In this document: positions 9,641 to 21,900 of the stretch, piece by piece
How positions within the stretch are numbered: position 1 is the first letter of the stretch
Layout: every line of letters begins with the position of its first letter
NCBI GenBank assembly: GCA_037976565.1
Contig: CP137684.1
Span: forward strand, 25,365,205 to 25,429,204
Length of the DNA stretch: 64,000 bases
Origin: Mesocentrotus franciscanus
Lineage: Eukaryota; Echinodermata; Echinoidea; Camarodonta; Strongylocentrotidae
Reading direction: 5' to 3'
Position numbers and translations under genes: made by a program
The notes under the pieces: generated by a model
The model's database searches: none
The model's input: only the letters and a program-made list of their open reading frames with translations
Told to the model about the DNA's origin: nothing

Positions 9641-10641
9641 AGATTTTCCTTTCAAATTGGCATCAAATGTATTTTCACCTTAAACAACATGTTTCTATGA
9701 TGAAAGTGTATGAAAAAGGGAACAACTTGAATTTCCCAATATGTTACTGATATCATCATTTTTCATTTGCTTTTCCATTAAAATTTTTTTTTTGTTGCTT
9801 ATTCACAGTCCAGAAGTTTGGTGGCAGTGTATGTTTTTTATAGTTATATTTAGTTCAGTTGAATGTCTATTTTTCCTAGATTTGATTTTTTTTTGTTATA
9901 GGCTGCGAACATGAAGTAGATTCCAAGAGACTTTTAGTATTCCATGCAGGATAATGATGATCATGAAATCGTAAATATTGCAGAAATCAAAAACCACATA
10001 AACATTCCTCCTAATCGTAATCGCACTTATACTTTGTAAGTGCATGTACGTGTAGAATAAGAACAGTGCAACTTCCAAAAACACTTTATTTAAAAAAAGT
10101 ATATACGTGTAAATATATTTTATTAAAAAAGCGTAATAGTTAAAACCCCAAACAGAAATACTGCATGGGTTGCCCATCCCCCCCAATTTGAAGTACACAT
10201 TGTACATGTATTTATAGTAGGGTTGAGAGTTGTATGGGTTATCTTTTAGGGGGGTTACTGTTTTTAGTTTGTTTTGTTTTGTTTTGTTTATTTGTGTTTC
10301 CTTTATTTTTTTCCTCACAGCCCCCCCCCCTCCCCCACTCCAATGTTAAATTGTATATTTTACATAAACAGAGTGATGTTCCATACTTTCAATTCTAATA
10401 TTTCAAATTTTTAATGTAATGTTGGTTTATAGTTTTATACAACTTACAAGAACATTGGTAAATAAACATATTTCAAATATTGTCTACTAGTACTACATAC
10501 ATGAGATCTGTTCTTTCTATCTTGGCATAAAAAGAAAATTAAATAAAAAAAAAATGATGAGCAAACAGTTGAACTTGTGTGGTTGATTTTTCTAAGACTA
10601 CTGAGTTTGATGAGGTGGTTTTCTATATCTTTTACTGAATT

Positions 10642-10835
10642 CATAGCATATTAGAGAGATAGTTGTGACACGCACACATTTACTTGACCAATTAGGTCAA
10701 TTCATGGAGCTCCAAATAGTTCCCTACCATAGAGATCGTATGTGGGAGGAAACTATTTGGAGCTTCATGAATTGACATTTGATTGCGTACTGTGCACGTG
10801 TCACAGCTACAATGAATCTCTCACAATACGCTATG
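10642..10835. mobile_element. Foldback MITE, family 4, copy 1
   Basis: CATAGC.TATT..GAGAGAT ends are inverted. The centre is a hairpin of CTCCAAATAGTTCC/ GGAAACTATTTGGAG. Copies occur at 20618-20810 and, in part, 20816-20945. Confidence 0.75.
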
Positions 10836-10989
10836 ACTGAATCAAATGACTGGGGTAAAGTGCTTTTAGCAGATAATAATTTTTGTTTCAATTGGGCATG
10901 TGCCACATAGTTTAGACTTTGAAATGAGTGCAATGGGGAAGATAAGTTTTCAATAGAAACTGTTGCCAATATGAGGATTTCTAAATCAT

Positions 10990-11271
10990 ACTGTACTAGA
11001 AGCACTACCACAAAATCATCTCTATAGCGCCATCTTGGGTCAGCTCAGAGAGACACTCCCTGGTCAGCTGTCGCAGTCCCGTAACTTGCTGCTTTCCTTT
11101 ATAGCCATGCTGTTGGTTCCAACGAAATACAAGACGTTGGTTGGTTCTCGCATCTAATCCTCTGTCTGCGAAGTGGGCCTGGGAATTCACTGTTGGCAAG
11201 TTGACCATGAGATGGCGCTGTGCAATAATCGGTATATACTAGGGCAGAAAGTTCTTCATACGGTACAGTAT
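10990..11271. repeat. Dispersed repeat, family 14, copy 2
   Basis: Longer relative of 9396-9640, with an extra segment around CAGCTGTCGCAGTCCC. Both end near a CAGTATCA word. Confidence 0.65.
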
Positions 11272-11608
11272 CAGAATTCTCAGTAGCTGTTTTCTACATA
11301 TGTAATAGTCATCAGAAGGATGTAAATGTGACAAAACTATATTATCAATAACCTGAAAAGTGATAAACTTTATTAGGGGGAGGGGCTTAGGGGGACATGG
11401 ACTGTGAAAGATAAGACTACTAGGCACAATTAAATAATTTTGAAAATAATTCGGACAAGAAAAGAAAAGAAAAAATTGAGTAGAGGTGTTTTCGGGTTGG
11501 AATTTGAAGAGGGATAGGACATTTTATTTTACTTATTTATATATGTATATATTTTTTTAATTCATTTTTTTTTGGGGGGAGGGAGGTATTTTATATGCCG
11601 TTTGGGTC

Positions 11609-12127
11609 TTAAAGGTACTATGTCCCATTTGCAGGCCAAACAAAATGAAAAGGTTAAATTCCAACGGCATTTGAAAGACAATACTATATTTAGAACTTCC
11701 CTAAAACGAAAGGGCTTGAAAATGTCTTTTAGTGGGAAAATAACGACCATTAGTTGTCGAATCGACTTAAGTAATTGCAATCAGTAAGTAATAGTCTGAT
11801 TTTCAGACCATTGTACCGAATGGTCGTACGTTTTGTGCTGCACAAAGATTCAATCAGTTTAATTTTGGCCATTACAAGAAGTAGTGGGTTATTGATGTAG
11901 ACAAATGCTCATGTACCCTTTACAGCTCATTTTATGTATGTTATTTTACCAAAGAAAAAAAAGTGACAGTGAAGTCTAGCAAGTAAACGGGTTTCCTTGC
12001 ATAATTTGAATATTAGGACACTGCTAATGTTTAAATTTGACAGATAGGACATACGTGACATATTCATAATTCCTGCAAAGTTCTACATAATTTGATGTTG
12101 GCTGCAAAAGGGACATAGTATCTTTAA
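11609..12127. mobile_element. TTAA-type element, family 2 (519 bp)
   Basis: Left TTAAAGGTACTATGTCCCAT and right ATAGTATCTTTAA ends are inverted over about 28 bp (about 25 matches). TTAA on both sides matches a piggyBac/Kolobok-type target. No transposase. Confidence 0.7.
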
Positions 12128-12238
12128 AGGGGCAGGCCTAGGGGCTGCATATGGTTGTATACAGCCCCCGTGGCACCCCAAGCTCCCTGCCAGCAATATG
12201 TTTGAAGGGGATTTTTAACAATATTTATTGAAATAAAG

Positions 12239-12535
12239 CAGTGGCGGATCCAAGATTTTGTTACGGGGGGGGGCACAAAATCGCATGGGGAGAAATATAT
12301 GAAAAACGATGGAGCGAGGCGTCAGCAGCGAGGGAGCGTGGGTGGGTCTGAATAGGAAGCATTTGCAATTTTAGAACCACATTAGGCGCATTTTCAGGCA
12401 CTTCCTGGAGTAATATGACGTAAAATTGCTTTTCTCCTACCCCCTCCAAGAGTAGGGATCTTTTGCAATTTGAGAACCACATTTGGCGCATTAATGTCCA
12501 CCGGCACTTCCTGGAAAAAAATCGAGGCCTCCTGA
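12239..12535. mobile_element. CAGTGGCGGATCC-ended fragment
   Basis: The left end CAGTGGCGGATCCAAG with a G tract is the same type as at 14036. A repeated GAACCACATT.GGCGCATT word occurs inside (12376 and 12474). The right end is not found. Confidence 0.5.
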
Positions 12536-14035
12536 TTGGTTAGAAGTTAGAGAACAGTGATCTGTCACGTCCCCAGACGTTGTATGCTTTGTTGCTGCAC
12601 AATGCACGTGCATTATACAAAGACGGTGGTCTGGTACTTCACCAGTAGTGACTTGCAAAAATTATCTCAAGTGTATAAACTGTGTTGTTATCCCATTATT
12701 CTTTAAAAAAAAGAACTGCAATTTATCATGCTCTCGCACCTCTCTTCTCTCGTTGTTTAATTCTCTTTCATTTCGTTTCCTTTCTCCTTTAACTCACAAA
12801 AATTCTCTCTTGCCCCCTTTTTTCCATCTCTTTTTTGTTGTTCTTCTTGTGCTTTTTTTTTTGGGGGCTACACGCCTGGCAAGAGGGACTCCATATTTTG
12901 TGTGTCGCAATTCTCAAATGAAAGTTAATTTTGAGTTTGCTTCTCGCTTATATAGTATGATGGAAAATAAAAAGGCCTCCTCTCAAATTGGCCCAAAACA
13001 TCTTTATTTTCTTGTAAAAAGCGATTAATATTTTGATAAAGACAACGGGTCCTTCTAGGGTAAAACGACAAAGAAGTATGATTTCTTGTTAAAATCATTT
13101 GCATGAATAGAAATAGATGCTTTGTGTCAATTAGATGGAAGATCTTTTCAAAATATCATTCTTAATTACAGCACGTATAGACTCAAGTATGTTTTCATTT
13201 CAGAGTTATGGTGTGACACAGTTGGGGATCTGTTATATCTCAATTTCCTTCCAGACATTTTCATCAATTTACACTCTGAGGGGGAAATGTCTGGTCGGAG
13301 GTCTACCAACATATTATTAATATGATTGCCGCTGAAATCCACTTCTTCCCGAACATATTTCCGTAACTTCAGCCAGCATATCATTCATCCCTAATGTGCC
13401 AGCTTGTAGAAGTGGATAAATGATGTGAAACCCTACAAATGCTGTAAATATGATGAACAAAAATAATGATTATGTATATTATGATGCTTTTTATTTGCAA
13501 AAACACCAGGTTTCACAAAGTGAAGATATCACAACAAACATAAATATGTCCCACATGATATCATGTTTGTTGCATAAGGATGTGAGCTAGGAGTGAGGGT
13601 GTTTGCACGAGTAGAAATATGTCAACATGGATAATATGCAAATGATTATATGCCCAAGAGATCCACAACTATGGGAACAAATCGCGGGAAAAGATGCTCT
13701 GTTCATGAAAATTTCATGAAATTTGATATCCAAACACAATTTTGTTTATATCATTTTCACTAAAAATATAAAGAATGAAATAGATATGAATATTTTGCAT
13801 GTGCAAATGATTTGTTTTTCCAACAGAAGAAAACTACAATAAACTTTGAATACAACTACTTGAAATAAAAGATTAACTCTTGTCCTCCATGTAAGTAAAT
13901 TTTTTGAGAGAACTCAACTTCTTTCACCACTAGAAATAAGACAAATACATGCCCACAGTATGGACTTACTGCAGCTGACATTTCTGGACCAACATGTATG
14001 GTTAACTAGCAGTTTGCATCAAAATATTTAAGAAC
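12536..14035. other. Intergenic, nothing recognised
   Basis: AT-rich with a pyrimidine-rich tract at about 12740-12860. The open frames here have no recognisable similarity and no splice context. Confidence 0.4.
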
Positions 14036-14650
14036 CAGGGGCGGATCTAGCTTTTTGCTAAGGGGGGTCCCGGGGTTGACCCAATGACGATGCGGAGTAT
14101 CGTCCACGAGCCGCGAAGCGGCAAGGCGATTTTTTTTTTTTTTTTTTTTTGGGGGCTATTTTGAACCCCCGTAAGTGATGTTTTCCTGGCATCTACTGAC
14201 ACAATGGAGACTATAAAAAGCAGTGCATGATAACGTCTTTTTAAATCAAGTACATGTAACAGTTTGCTGTAACAGTAACAGTTCCAGAGTTAGTGTGTTT
14301 ACCAGATAAGTTGAATATCTTTTCACAAAATTTGCACTTGAAAGGTTTAATTTCTCTCCAGTGTGCGTTCTTTCTCAGTTGTGGTCTAACTCTAACCACT
14401 TGGTCGGACCTCTCTTTGGGGGTTGACGGTTGACCCAATGGCCACTGGATCGAGCCGCAAAGCGAGGTGATTTTTTTGTTGTTGAATTTTTGAACCCCTG
14501 TAAGTGTTTTCCTGGCATCTACTAACAAAATGTGGATACTGTGTGGGTCTGCATGGACACATGATGGCGTACGTTTTCTATGCCGACATCACATTTTCAC
14601 TTGGCAGCCCAAGGGGGTTAAGCCCCTACCCCCCCGTAGATCCGCCACTG
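14036..14650. mobile_element. CAGGGGCGGATCTAG-ended non-autonomous element (615 bp)
   Basis: Ends CAGGGGCGGATCTAG and GTAGATCCGCCACTG are inverted. Two internal blocks repeat (GTTGACCCAATG..., CCTGGCATCTACT). It is homologous in reverse to 43295-43580. It carries an internal poly(T). Confidence 0.7.
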
Positions 14651-15729
14651 ACAACTTACTAGTACTATGCAGTAACATATACAATTTCCACAATCAATCA
14701 CTTCTATAGATCGTTTGAATTGAAGGGGAAATGGTTGCATGAACTTCAAACTGGGAGCACTATAGTAAGCATTACATCGGTTTGCGATGGAAAAAACAGT
14801 GCTTGCTAAACGGATAGAAACACACGGATGACAGAAAGTAATATGACAATGCTGAAACCAGCAACTGTGGTAGGATTAATGGCGGGGACAATCGATCTGC
14901 TGAAAGAGCACTTGATTAAATATATATCGGAAAAGTCATTCAAGCTATAGACTAAGTTAAAAGTTAGATGTTTGAAGTTATAACTATGCTAATAAAGGAG
15001 ATAAAATCTTTGGCATTACATAGCCATTAGTCATTATGTTCGACTTAACTTTGTCCTATACCGTCACATTGACTGAACATAATTATTAGGCATAAGTATA
15101 TTTTGTCGTGAATGATTTAGAGCAAACCAATATACATGTAGATCGATCAGTCCTCAGACACATTGATATGACAACTTAACTTTGTCCTGTAACGTCACAC
15201 TGACTGAACTGAACATGTATTATTAGGCAGAAGTATTTTTCGTGGATAATTCCGAGCAATCTACTACGTCAGACACATTGATAGGAATGTCCCTGAGGGC
15301 TAACGATGAGCAACGAGTACTCGGACCCATGGTAGATCGCATGATATACGTTTTCACTATAATAGTCTTCTTTCAGTTCCGCCTTTTCTCTCCTTCTGAT
15401 CTCTCTTCGCGGCCCCTTTCTTCCTTTCCCCCTCCCTTTTCTCTCCTCCCTCTTTTCTTCTTCTTTCTCTAGCTCTTCCCTTTTCTTTATTTTCCCCTCC
15501 TTTTTCTAATTTCCCCCGCTTTTTTTACGGGGGCATGCACCCCCTGAATCCGCTAGATGTAAAGGTTCTAAAAATGTTTTTTTGTTTTTATAAGTAATTA
15601 TCTATGCTCTTGCGCAAAAAAAAATAAGAAAACAGACTCGGAAAAAACTATCAAATAAGATATGTGAAACCAGGGAGTTGAAATGAAACTCCCTCGGGTA
15701 AAACTAACTAGAAAGTAGAAAAGAAGAGA
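14651..15729. other. Intergenic upstream of the ACCS-like gene
   Basis: AACTTTGTCCT.TA.CGTCACA.TGACTGAAC occurs twice (15048 and 15177). A strong pyrimidine tract runs 15365-15530 and ends in a CCCCCTGAATCCGC word like the GGCGGATC-type ends. No gene recognised. Confidence 0.4.
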
Positions 15730-15839
15730 TACATGTTTTCACTTGAGCTTCGATCCGTCGAAAGAAAAACGGTCACGTGTAGCTCCGGCGCAGGAGTCAC
15801 ATGATATCAATATACTGGTAGTGAGCAATAACGAACATC
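15730..15839 (+). promoter_or_regulatory. ACCS-like upstream region / 5'UTR
   Basis: The 110 bases before the ATG hold a palindromic E-box CACGTG at 15774-15779 and a related CACATG near 15798. No TATA box is evident. The start site is not defined by the sequence. Confidence 0.4.
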
Positions 15840-15950
15840 ATGGAAGACATTTCAGAACGAATGAGACGCATCGTATCTTTTACTAATCCGTTCAAGTATC
15901 TTAATGAAGCGAGAGGAGAAAACACCTACCACCCCACCAAAAATCCGAAG
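15840..15950 (+). CDS. ACCS: ACCS-like exon 1 (start codon)
   Basis: The ATG has G at +4, and upstream in-frame stops (TAG, TGA) shortly before it support this start. The 37 codons begin MEDISERMRRIVSF and end with ENTYHPTKNPK at a GTAAAT donor, phase 0. The ENxYHPxKNP signature is typical of the N-terminus of ACCS-like proteins. Confidence 0.85.
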
Positions 15951-18900
15951 GTAAATGAATATAGACCTAGTCTAAATAAGCTAACTTTACTCTATGATGA
16001 CTATGTATGTTGGACTACCACTACCAGCGCGGCGCGGCATTGCGACATCGGCATCACCGTACGTTGCATGCTTAGTAATAGTACTTTTGTATCAGCTTCC
16101 CGGTACTACTACCGTGTAATACCGTCGGGCCGGGCCGGGCCGGCTAGGCTCGACTCTCGGCCGGGGCAGGCCTCGGGTAGTGCCTTGATGTGTTTGTGAG
16201 GTCAACTGCCGGCAGTGCATGCAGTGGTGAGGGTCGGAGCTATCTCGAGATCTTCGAGATCTCGAGAACTTCAGGGCTTAAATTAATCCAAGGCCACCAA
16301 GGCCATGGCCTTAGACCCCGTTCTCACTCACTTTGAAAGTGGTCTTAGTTAGACCGCTCCAGAGGAACGGGTCTTGAGGAACGGTTTGCGAGGGTTCACA
16401 CTCCGAGCAGTTTTTTATGGCTCAAACCGCTCCACGAGTCAAAGTGGTCTTTGTTGCTATGGCAGCTCAAGTCAGCTGATAAATTTATTCGCGCGCGTAT
16501 GTACCGTACTACATGTTTCGCGCGGAATGTCACTAGCTCACTTCCGTTCAAAGTACGCTTCCGTTCACACTCGCACGTTAGAGCGCTCCAAACCGCTCTT
16601 AATAAGACCAATGAGAGGGGCATTGAGGCCAATCAAAAGAGCATCTTTGACCCCGTTCTCATTCACTTCGTTGGAGCGGTCTAACTAAGACCCGTTCCTC
16701 AAGACCACCTCCCGAGGTGGTCTTCTGGAGCGGTCCAGAAGTCCACTTCCTGGACCACTTTGACTGTTCTCACTCACCTAAGAACTGCTCCTGAGGAACG
16801 GGTCTTAGTTAGACCGCTCCAACGAAGTGAATGAGAACGGGGTCAAAGATGCTCTTTTGATTGGCCTCAATGCCCCTCTCATTGGCCTTGGAGATTTTTT
16901 GTGCCCTTTCCAATTCTTCCTATTTGTGCTGTAATATAGCCTTATACTTGTAGGAATGTGCCCTAGCTAGTCTACAGAAAAGTGGCCTTGCCCTAAAAAT
17001 ATTGAAATTTAAGGCCTGTAACTTAGGTGATTGCTAAGTCAAAGTGATTATATGAAATATGATTTTGATATCACCTACCCGTAAGAGGCACCCAAACTGG
17101 CCAAAGGCCATAGTGACCATACCCCTGCGCTTCGCGCTTTAAAAATCCTTCACCCCTACTCCCTAGCCCCTTCCCGCTAGACAGAAATAACCGTCTGGTA
17201 TTGGTCATTCTTTAATAAAACTGACATTTGTTGACATTCCCCATACACAGACGGTACTCCGTGCGCCTCGCACCACGGGGAGAGATTGAGCCGAATGTGA
17301 CCCCAAGACTTTCTCCTACGATTTTCTTTATTTAGATCTAATTTTCTGATTTATAAATCAGATATAATTTTTATTCTCCTATGTACAGTTCTCAAAGTTT
17401 TAATACCTGTTTTCAAATGCGAAATTTACGGACTTACGTATATGAGTTATCCATTTTTTATCTCAGAACCAAGGAAACGGTACGTTCATGCATTCGAACT
17501 GGTAATCTATGACATGACCCGCCCGATATATTTCCGGGTCAACCGACCAAAACAAGCCCAATGGCCAATCAGAGCACGTGTTTGATATTGGGCTTATGAA
17601 TATTCAAACATCACCGGCTCAAGCCGGGCTGACTCATACGTAGCTATTGGACGTTCGAAAAGAAAAAATGAATATTCATCAACTCAAACCAAGATGGCTG
17701 ACAACAAATCTTGTTGACTACAAGACTTTCTCGGATTAATCATTAATATAGGATCTAAATGAGCAAGCTATCGTAAGTCAAAGTATATATTTCCGGTTAT
17801 TTTTACGGCTATTTAGATTCAGTGTAATATTGCAGCCAAAGTGGATATATGAAGACGTAAAGAGTGAAAAACTCGTTGCATATCTCATTCATCGCGGTCC
17901 GCCGAACCGAACCATTCGTTCCCCACACTACCCCATTGACGTACTTCAGTCTATGTATAGAGGCGGTCAGAGGAGCCAGATGCAATCTCAGCGTAACAAC
18001 CGTCGATATCAGAGACTGAAGCTTTCGGTCTACTTCCCGCATGCACCCGGTGACCCGGTGAAAATTGCACACTGCACTGGTTTTGGAGTTCGCTAGTGCC
18101 AGTTGTGGACTCTTCTTTCTTCTCATAAAAAGCACATTCAAATCAGTCAAGAAATTAGTACAAATTACCCCAAAATATGAGATTTTGATACCAGATCGAG
18201 TGATAGCGATTTGCTAAACATTCACCGTCCACGTGTTCCTCAAAGCTGTCTGTTGGAATCTAAAGTCAAGACTAAAGCCAAAGACACATTGCTACTCTCC
18301 AGACAGGCTTTATGTTTACCTATCTTGTGACTTGTCAATATAGCAGGGGGTTTAGAATCTAGGAAAGGCTCTGCCTCTGGAAAATTAATTTGTCAAAATA
18401 CAGCTTCTTTCGTTTTCCATTAGATATAGTTCTACTGATAAAAGAAGAACTTTCCAAGTTCAACCTCATCCCATGTATTTTTCATCAAATTAAAAAAGAC
18501 ACAGAAGAAACGTGAAAATTAAATGGAAACCTATCAAACCTTTCATATTCACTGCTAGAGTATTCAAAATCGTTTGTAAACCTCCTCTGTACATGTTGGT
18601 GGGCAGCGCAAGCAGACAGGCCGTTCAGTGGTCTCATTCTCAAAGCTTTCTTTTTAATCTTCAGGGACTCATCAGTCTTGCATTATCACAGAACAGACTA
18701 TGTGGAGATCTCATGCTCGAACAGGTATGATCAACATTGACAACGGCATTTATACCGTAATAATTAGGACATTTTGTAATAATTCATAATTAATATAAAA
18801 AGAAGAAGAAGAAGAAGAAGAAGAAGAAGAAGAAGAAGAAGAAGAAGAAGAAGAAGAAGGAGGAGGAGGAGGAGGAGGAGGAGGAGGAGGAGGAGAAGAA

Positions 18901-21900
18901 GGAGAAGGAGAAGGAGAAGAAGAATTAGTAATGATAATAATACTAATAATGATAATAGTAATGATAATAGCAATATTAATGTTGATGATAATGATGATTT
19001 AATGATGATAAGTACTTTCAGTTTTATGCACATTATAATTCACTGTGCACTTTACATCATCACCATGGTAATTGTCAATTATACTTATAGGGCCGTGCAA
19101 TTAATATTACCCCAGTAATTGCCAGATACCCATCTACATCTTGATGTAGAATGGCAGATGTGGATTTTTAATGTCTTGTCAAAGGAAGTAAGTGCAAGGC
19201 TAGGATTTGAACCCTCATCCTCAACCCTAGGATTGAGAGTCCAGTAAATGAACAACGCATCCAAATACATCATGTATGTTGAGTTGTCCCATGATAGACT
19301 TGTTGTGCAGTTGATAACTGAGTCTTCAGTTCTTGATCAGACACTGTACTTTGGCAGGTGAAGAGGCTTGATCTATCCGAGTGTGATGGAGCTGCCCTAC
19401 TGCAATACTCAGACCCTCGAGGTACGCCAGCATTACGAAAAGCCATTGCTGACTTCCTGAAAGACTACACCAATTCTCCACAAGATATCGACCCAGACAA
19501 GGTACGTGTACACATTTCTTTTTGTAGAACATCAAGCAGGTCATTCCTAATGGATGCCACATAGGTTTGGAATGGCCTTTCTTGCTTTATCCAGCCAGCT
19601 CTTACCGTGGAATCTTTCAAAGAAGTGCTCAAGACAAATCTTGGCAGTTGAAAAACTAGCCATTCTGATGTACATGTCAAATTGACTAAACACTGCTTTT
19701 TCTTCCTGAAGTATTTGATATTGTTTTAACTGTTTACACGGGCAGTACACCTACAGATTTTAATTGATTACATTTTGGAGCAACTGCCATTAGCACCAAG
19801 CTGGCAAATACCGACGCTATAAAAGTTGTCATTGTTATTATTATGTAGCTTCACCCTCTACACAGGCAATATAGCTGTATCACAATTGCTCTGCAGTCAA
19901 CATCCTACCCTAACTAAATTCTTAATATCAATCAAGGATGAAACAGTATATCAACAACAAAAATGAAAATAATTTGCCCAAGTTATTCTCATCATTATTA
20001 AAACTGTACACCCTGAGGGCCCTACAATGATATTATTAGCCAAACTACCTTGATAAGATGCTCAGGTATCAAGGAATTTCATCCTACCCTGTACCATATA
20101 CCGGTATTGCACCATTTATTATCAAAAGAATAGTAATAAAACTCTCTAAGCGCTATAGTTCTCCTTAGAACTATAAGCTAAGAAAGAAAGATAACCAACA
20201 GTCTTTTTCAAGACTACACCAACAGTCCTTTTCAGGACTACACACCCTCAAGAAAGAATACCGAGAATTCTTTTCAGAACTCCTCAATCCTCCCTCTCTC
20301 TCACATGGTGCACCCGCAAGCCTACTGTATAATAAAAATTGAGTAGAAAAAGGATGTGTCTTTTAAAATTTCTTAGCTATTCCATTTTGAATTAAGTCTC
20401 CCACCAATGTACCACTGTGTAGCAAAGTATGTTGATTGGGGTTTGCTCATTTGAAGGTAAAAAATGAACATTTAATTAGTCCCATGTTTTTCCTTCTTTT
20501 GTCTTTAAATTACAGCTTCGTGTTTGCAATGGTCTTACTGCATTGATAGAGGTCATAGCATTCATATTATGTGATGAAGGAGGTAAGGGTCTGAATGTAG
20601 ACTATGGCATGGGAGTACCATAGCATATTTAGAGAGATAGTTGTGACCTGTGCACGTGTACACACCAGGCAAAGTTCAATTCATGGAGCACTGAAATAGT
20701 TCCCTCCCATAGAGATTGTATGTGGGAGGGAAGTATTTGGAGCTCCATGAATTGAACCTTGTGTGCATATGCATGCGCGTGTCACAACTATCTCTCTCAA
20801 TACACTGTGGGGAGTACCATAGCATATATGTAAAGAGACAGTTGTCGCAAGCATATGTTTGTTGCAAGGTCGAAGGTCAATCCATGAAGCTCCTAGTAGT
20901 TCCCTTCCACATACAATATCTATGGGAGGGAACTTTTGTCTTGCTCTAGTGACTTATGATCAATTTAAAAAATTTGTGATTCAGGCTGCATTGATGTATA
21001 ACGACGTACAAGTTTAAATATTTAAACATTTCTTCCTGTTTGCCTGATTTTGTTGACAGTTTTACCAATCTCTCTCTCTCTGATTTGTTTTATGTATTCA
21101 TCCAATTCAATTTGTGAGAAAAGTTGGTTGCCCTATGAAGCAGTGATTTTTATTTGCATTTGTTCTTTACAGATACCATACTGTCACCATCACCTATGTA
21201 TAGTGGTATTGTAAAAGACACAGGAAGGAGAGCTAATGTTAATGTTCATCCCATTCACTTATCAAGCAAGGTAAAAATTAAATCTTACATCAGGGGTGGT
21301 TTCCTGAACGTTATCTTTTAAAGGTAAAGACCAGTTTTGGAAACGCCCCCCTCTCAAAAAATGAAATGGAAGCTCTCATTACCAATCATGTGAAAGAATA
21401 TGGTTTGACTAATACGTGATGATACAAATTTTGCTGGGAAACCACCTACTAATTGATATATTTGGTAAATTATTATATCTATTGGGACCAAATAGATATC
21501 GTGCACGTGTCGCGTAGTCCCATATACATCTTTCTGTGTACAGTGCTTGTAACTTTACCAAGACTGGGCCAAATTTCTTATCATTTTGATGATTCCAGAA
21601 CCTTGCAGTACACACCAATACTTATATGCTAGTTGATCAACCTTTTCTGATCGATTCCACAACGTTTCTTTCACAATGCAATCGCATGACCAGAACTGGT
21701 CTTTATCTTTAAGGCTCATTCATATATGACATGGTAAAACGCTGCTAAAGAAACCGCAGCAGTTTTTTTTTACGTATAAATGAATGAAAACTGCGCCCAA
21801 CAATGGTCCTGCGCTCATCCACTAAGCTCTGTGTAATAAGATACAAAAATGTCATGCATTTTACTTGAAGTCATCAAAAAAAACTGCCACAGTTCTAAAC

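Larger units (their letters stand above)
8994..10641. other. ERGIC2 3' flank / intergenic
   Basis: Contains a foldback MITE at 9076-9213 and a dispersed repeat at about 9396-9640. Candidate AATAAA signals at 10457 and 10541 cannot be tied to the transcript. No other gene recognised. Confidence 0.4.

Noticed and set aside
16374..16688. Overlapping open frames with Arg/Ser-rich products
   Set aside because: They lie within the nested palindromic element and appear on both strands, as expected of inverted repeats.
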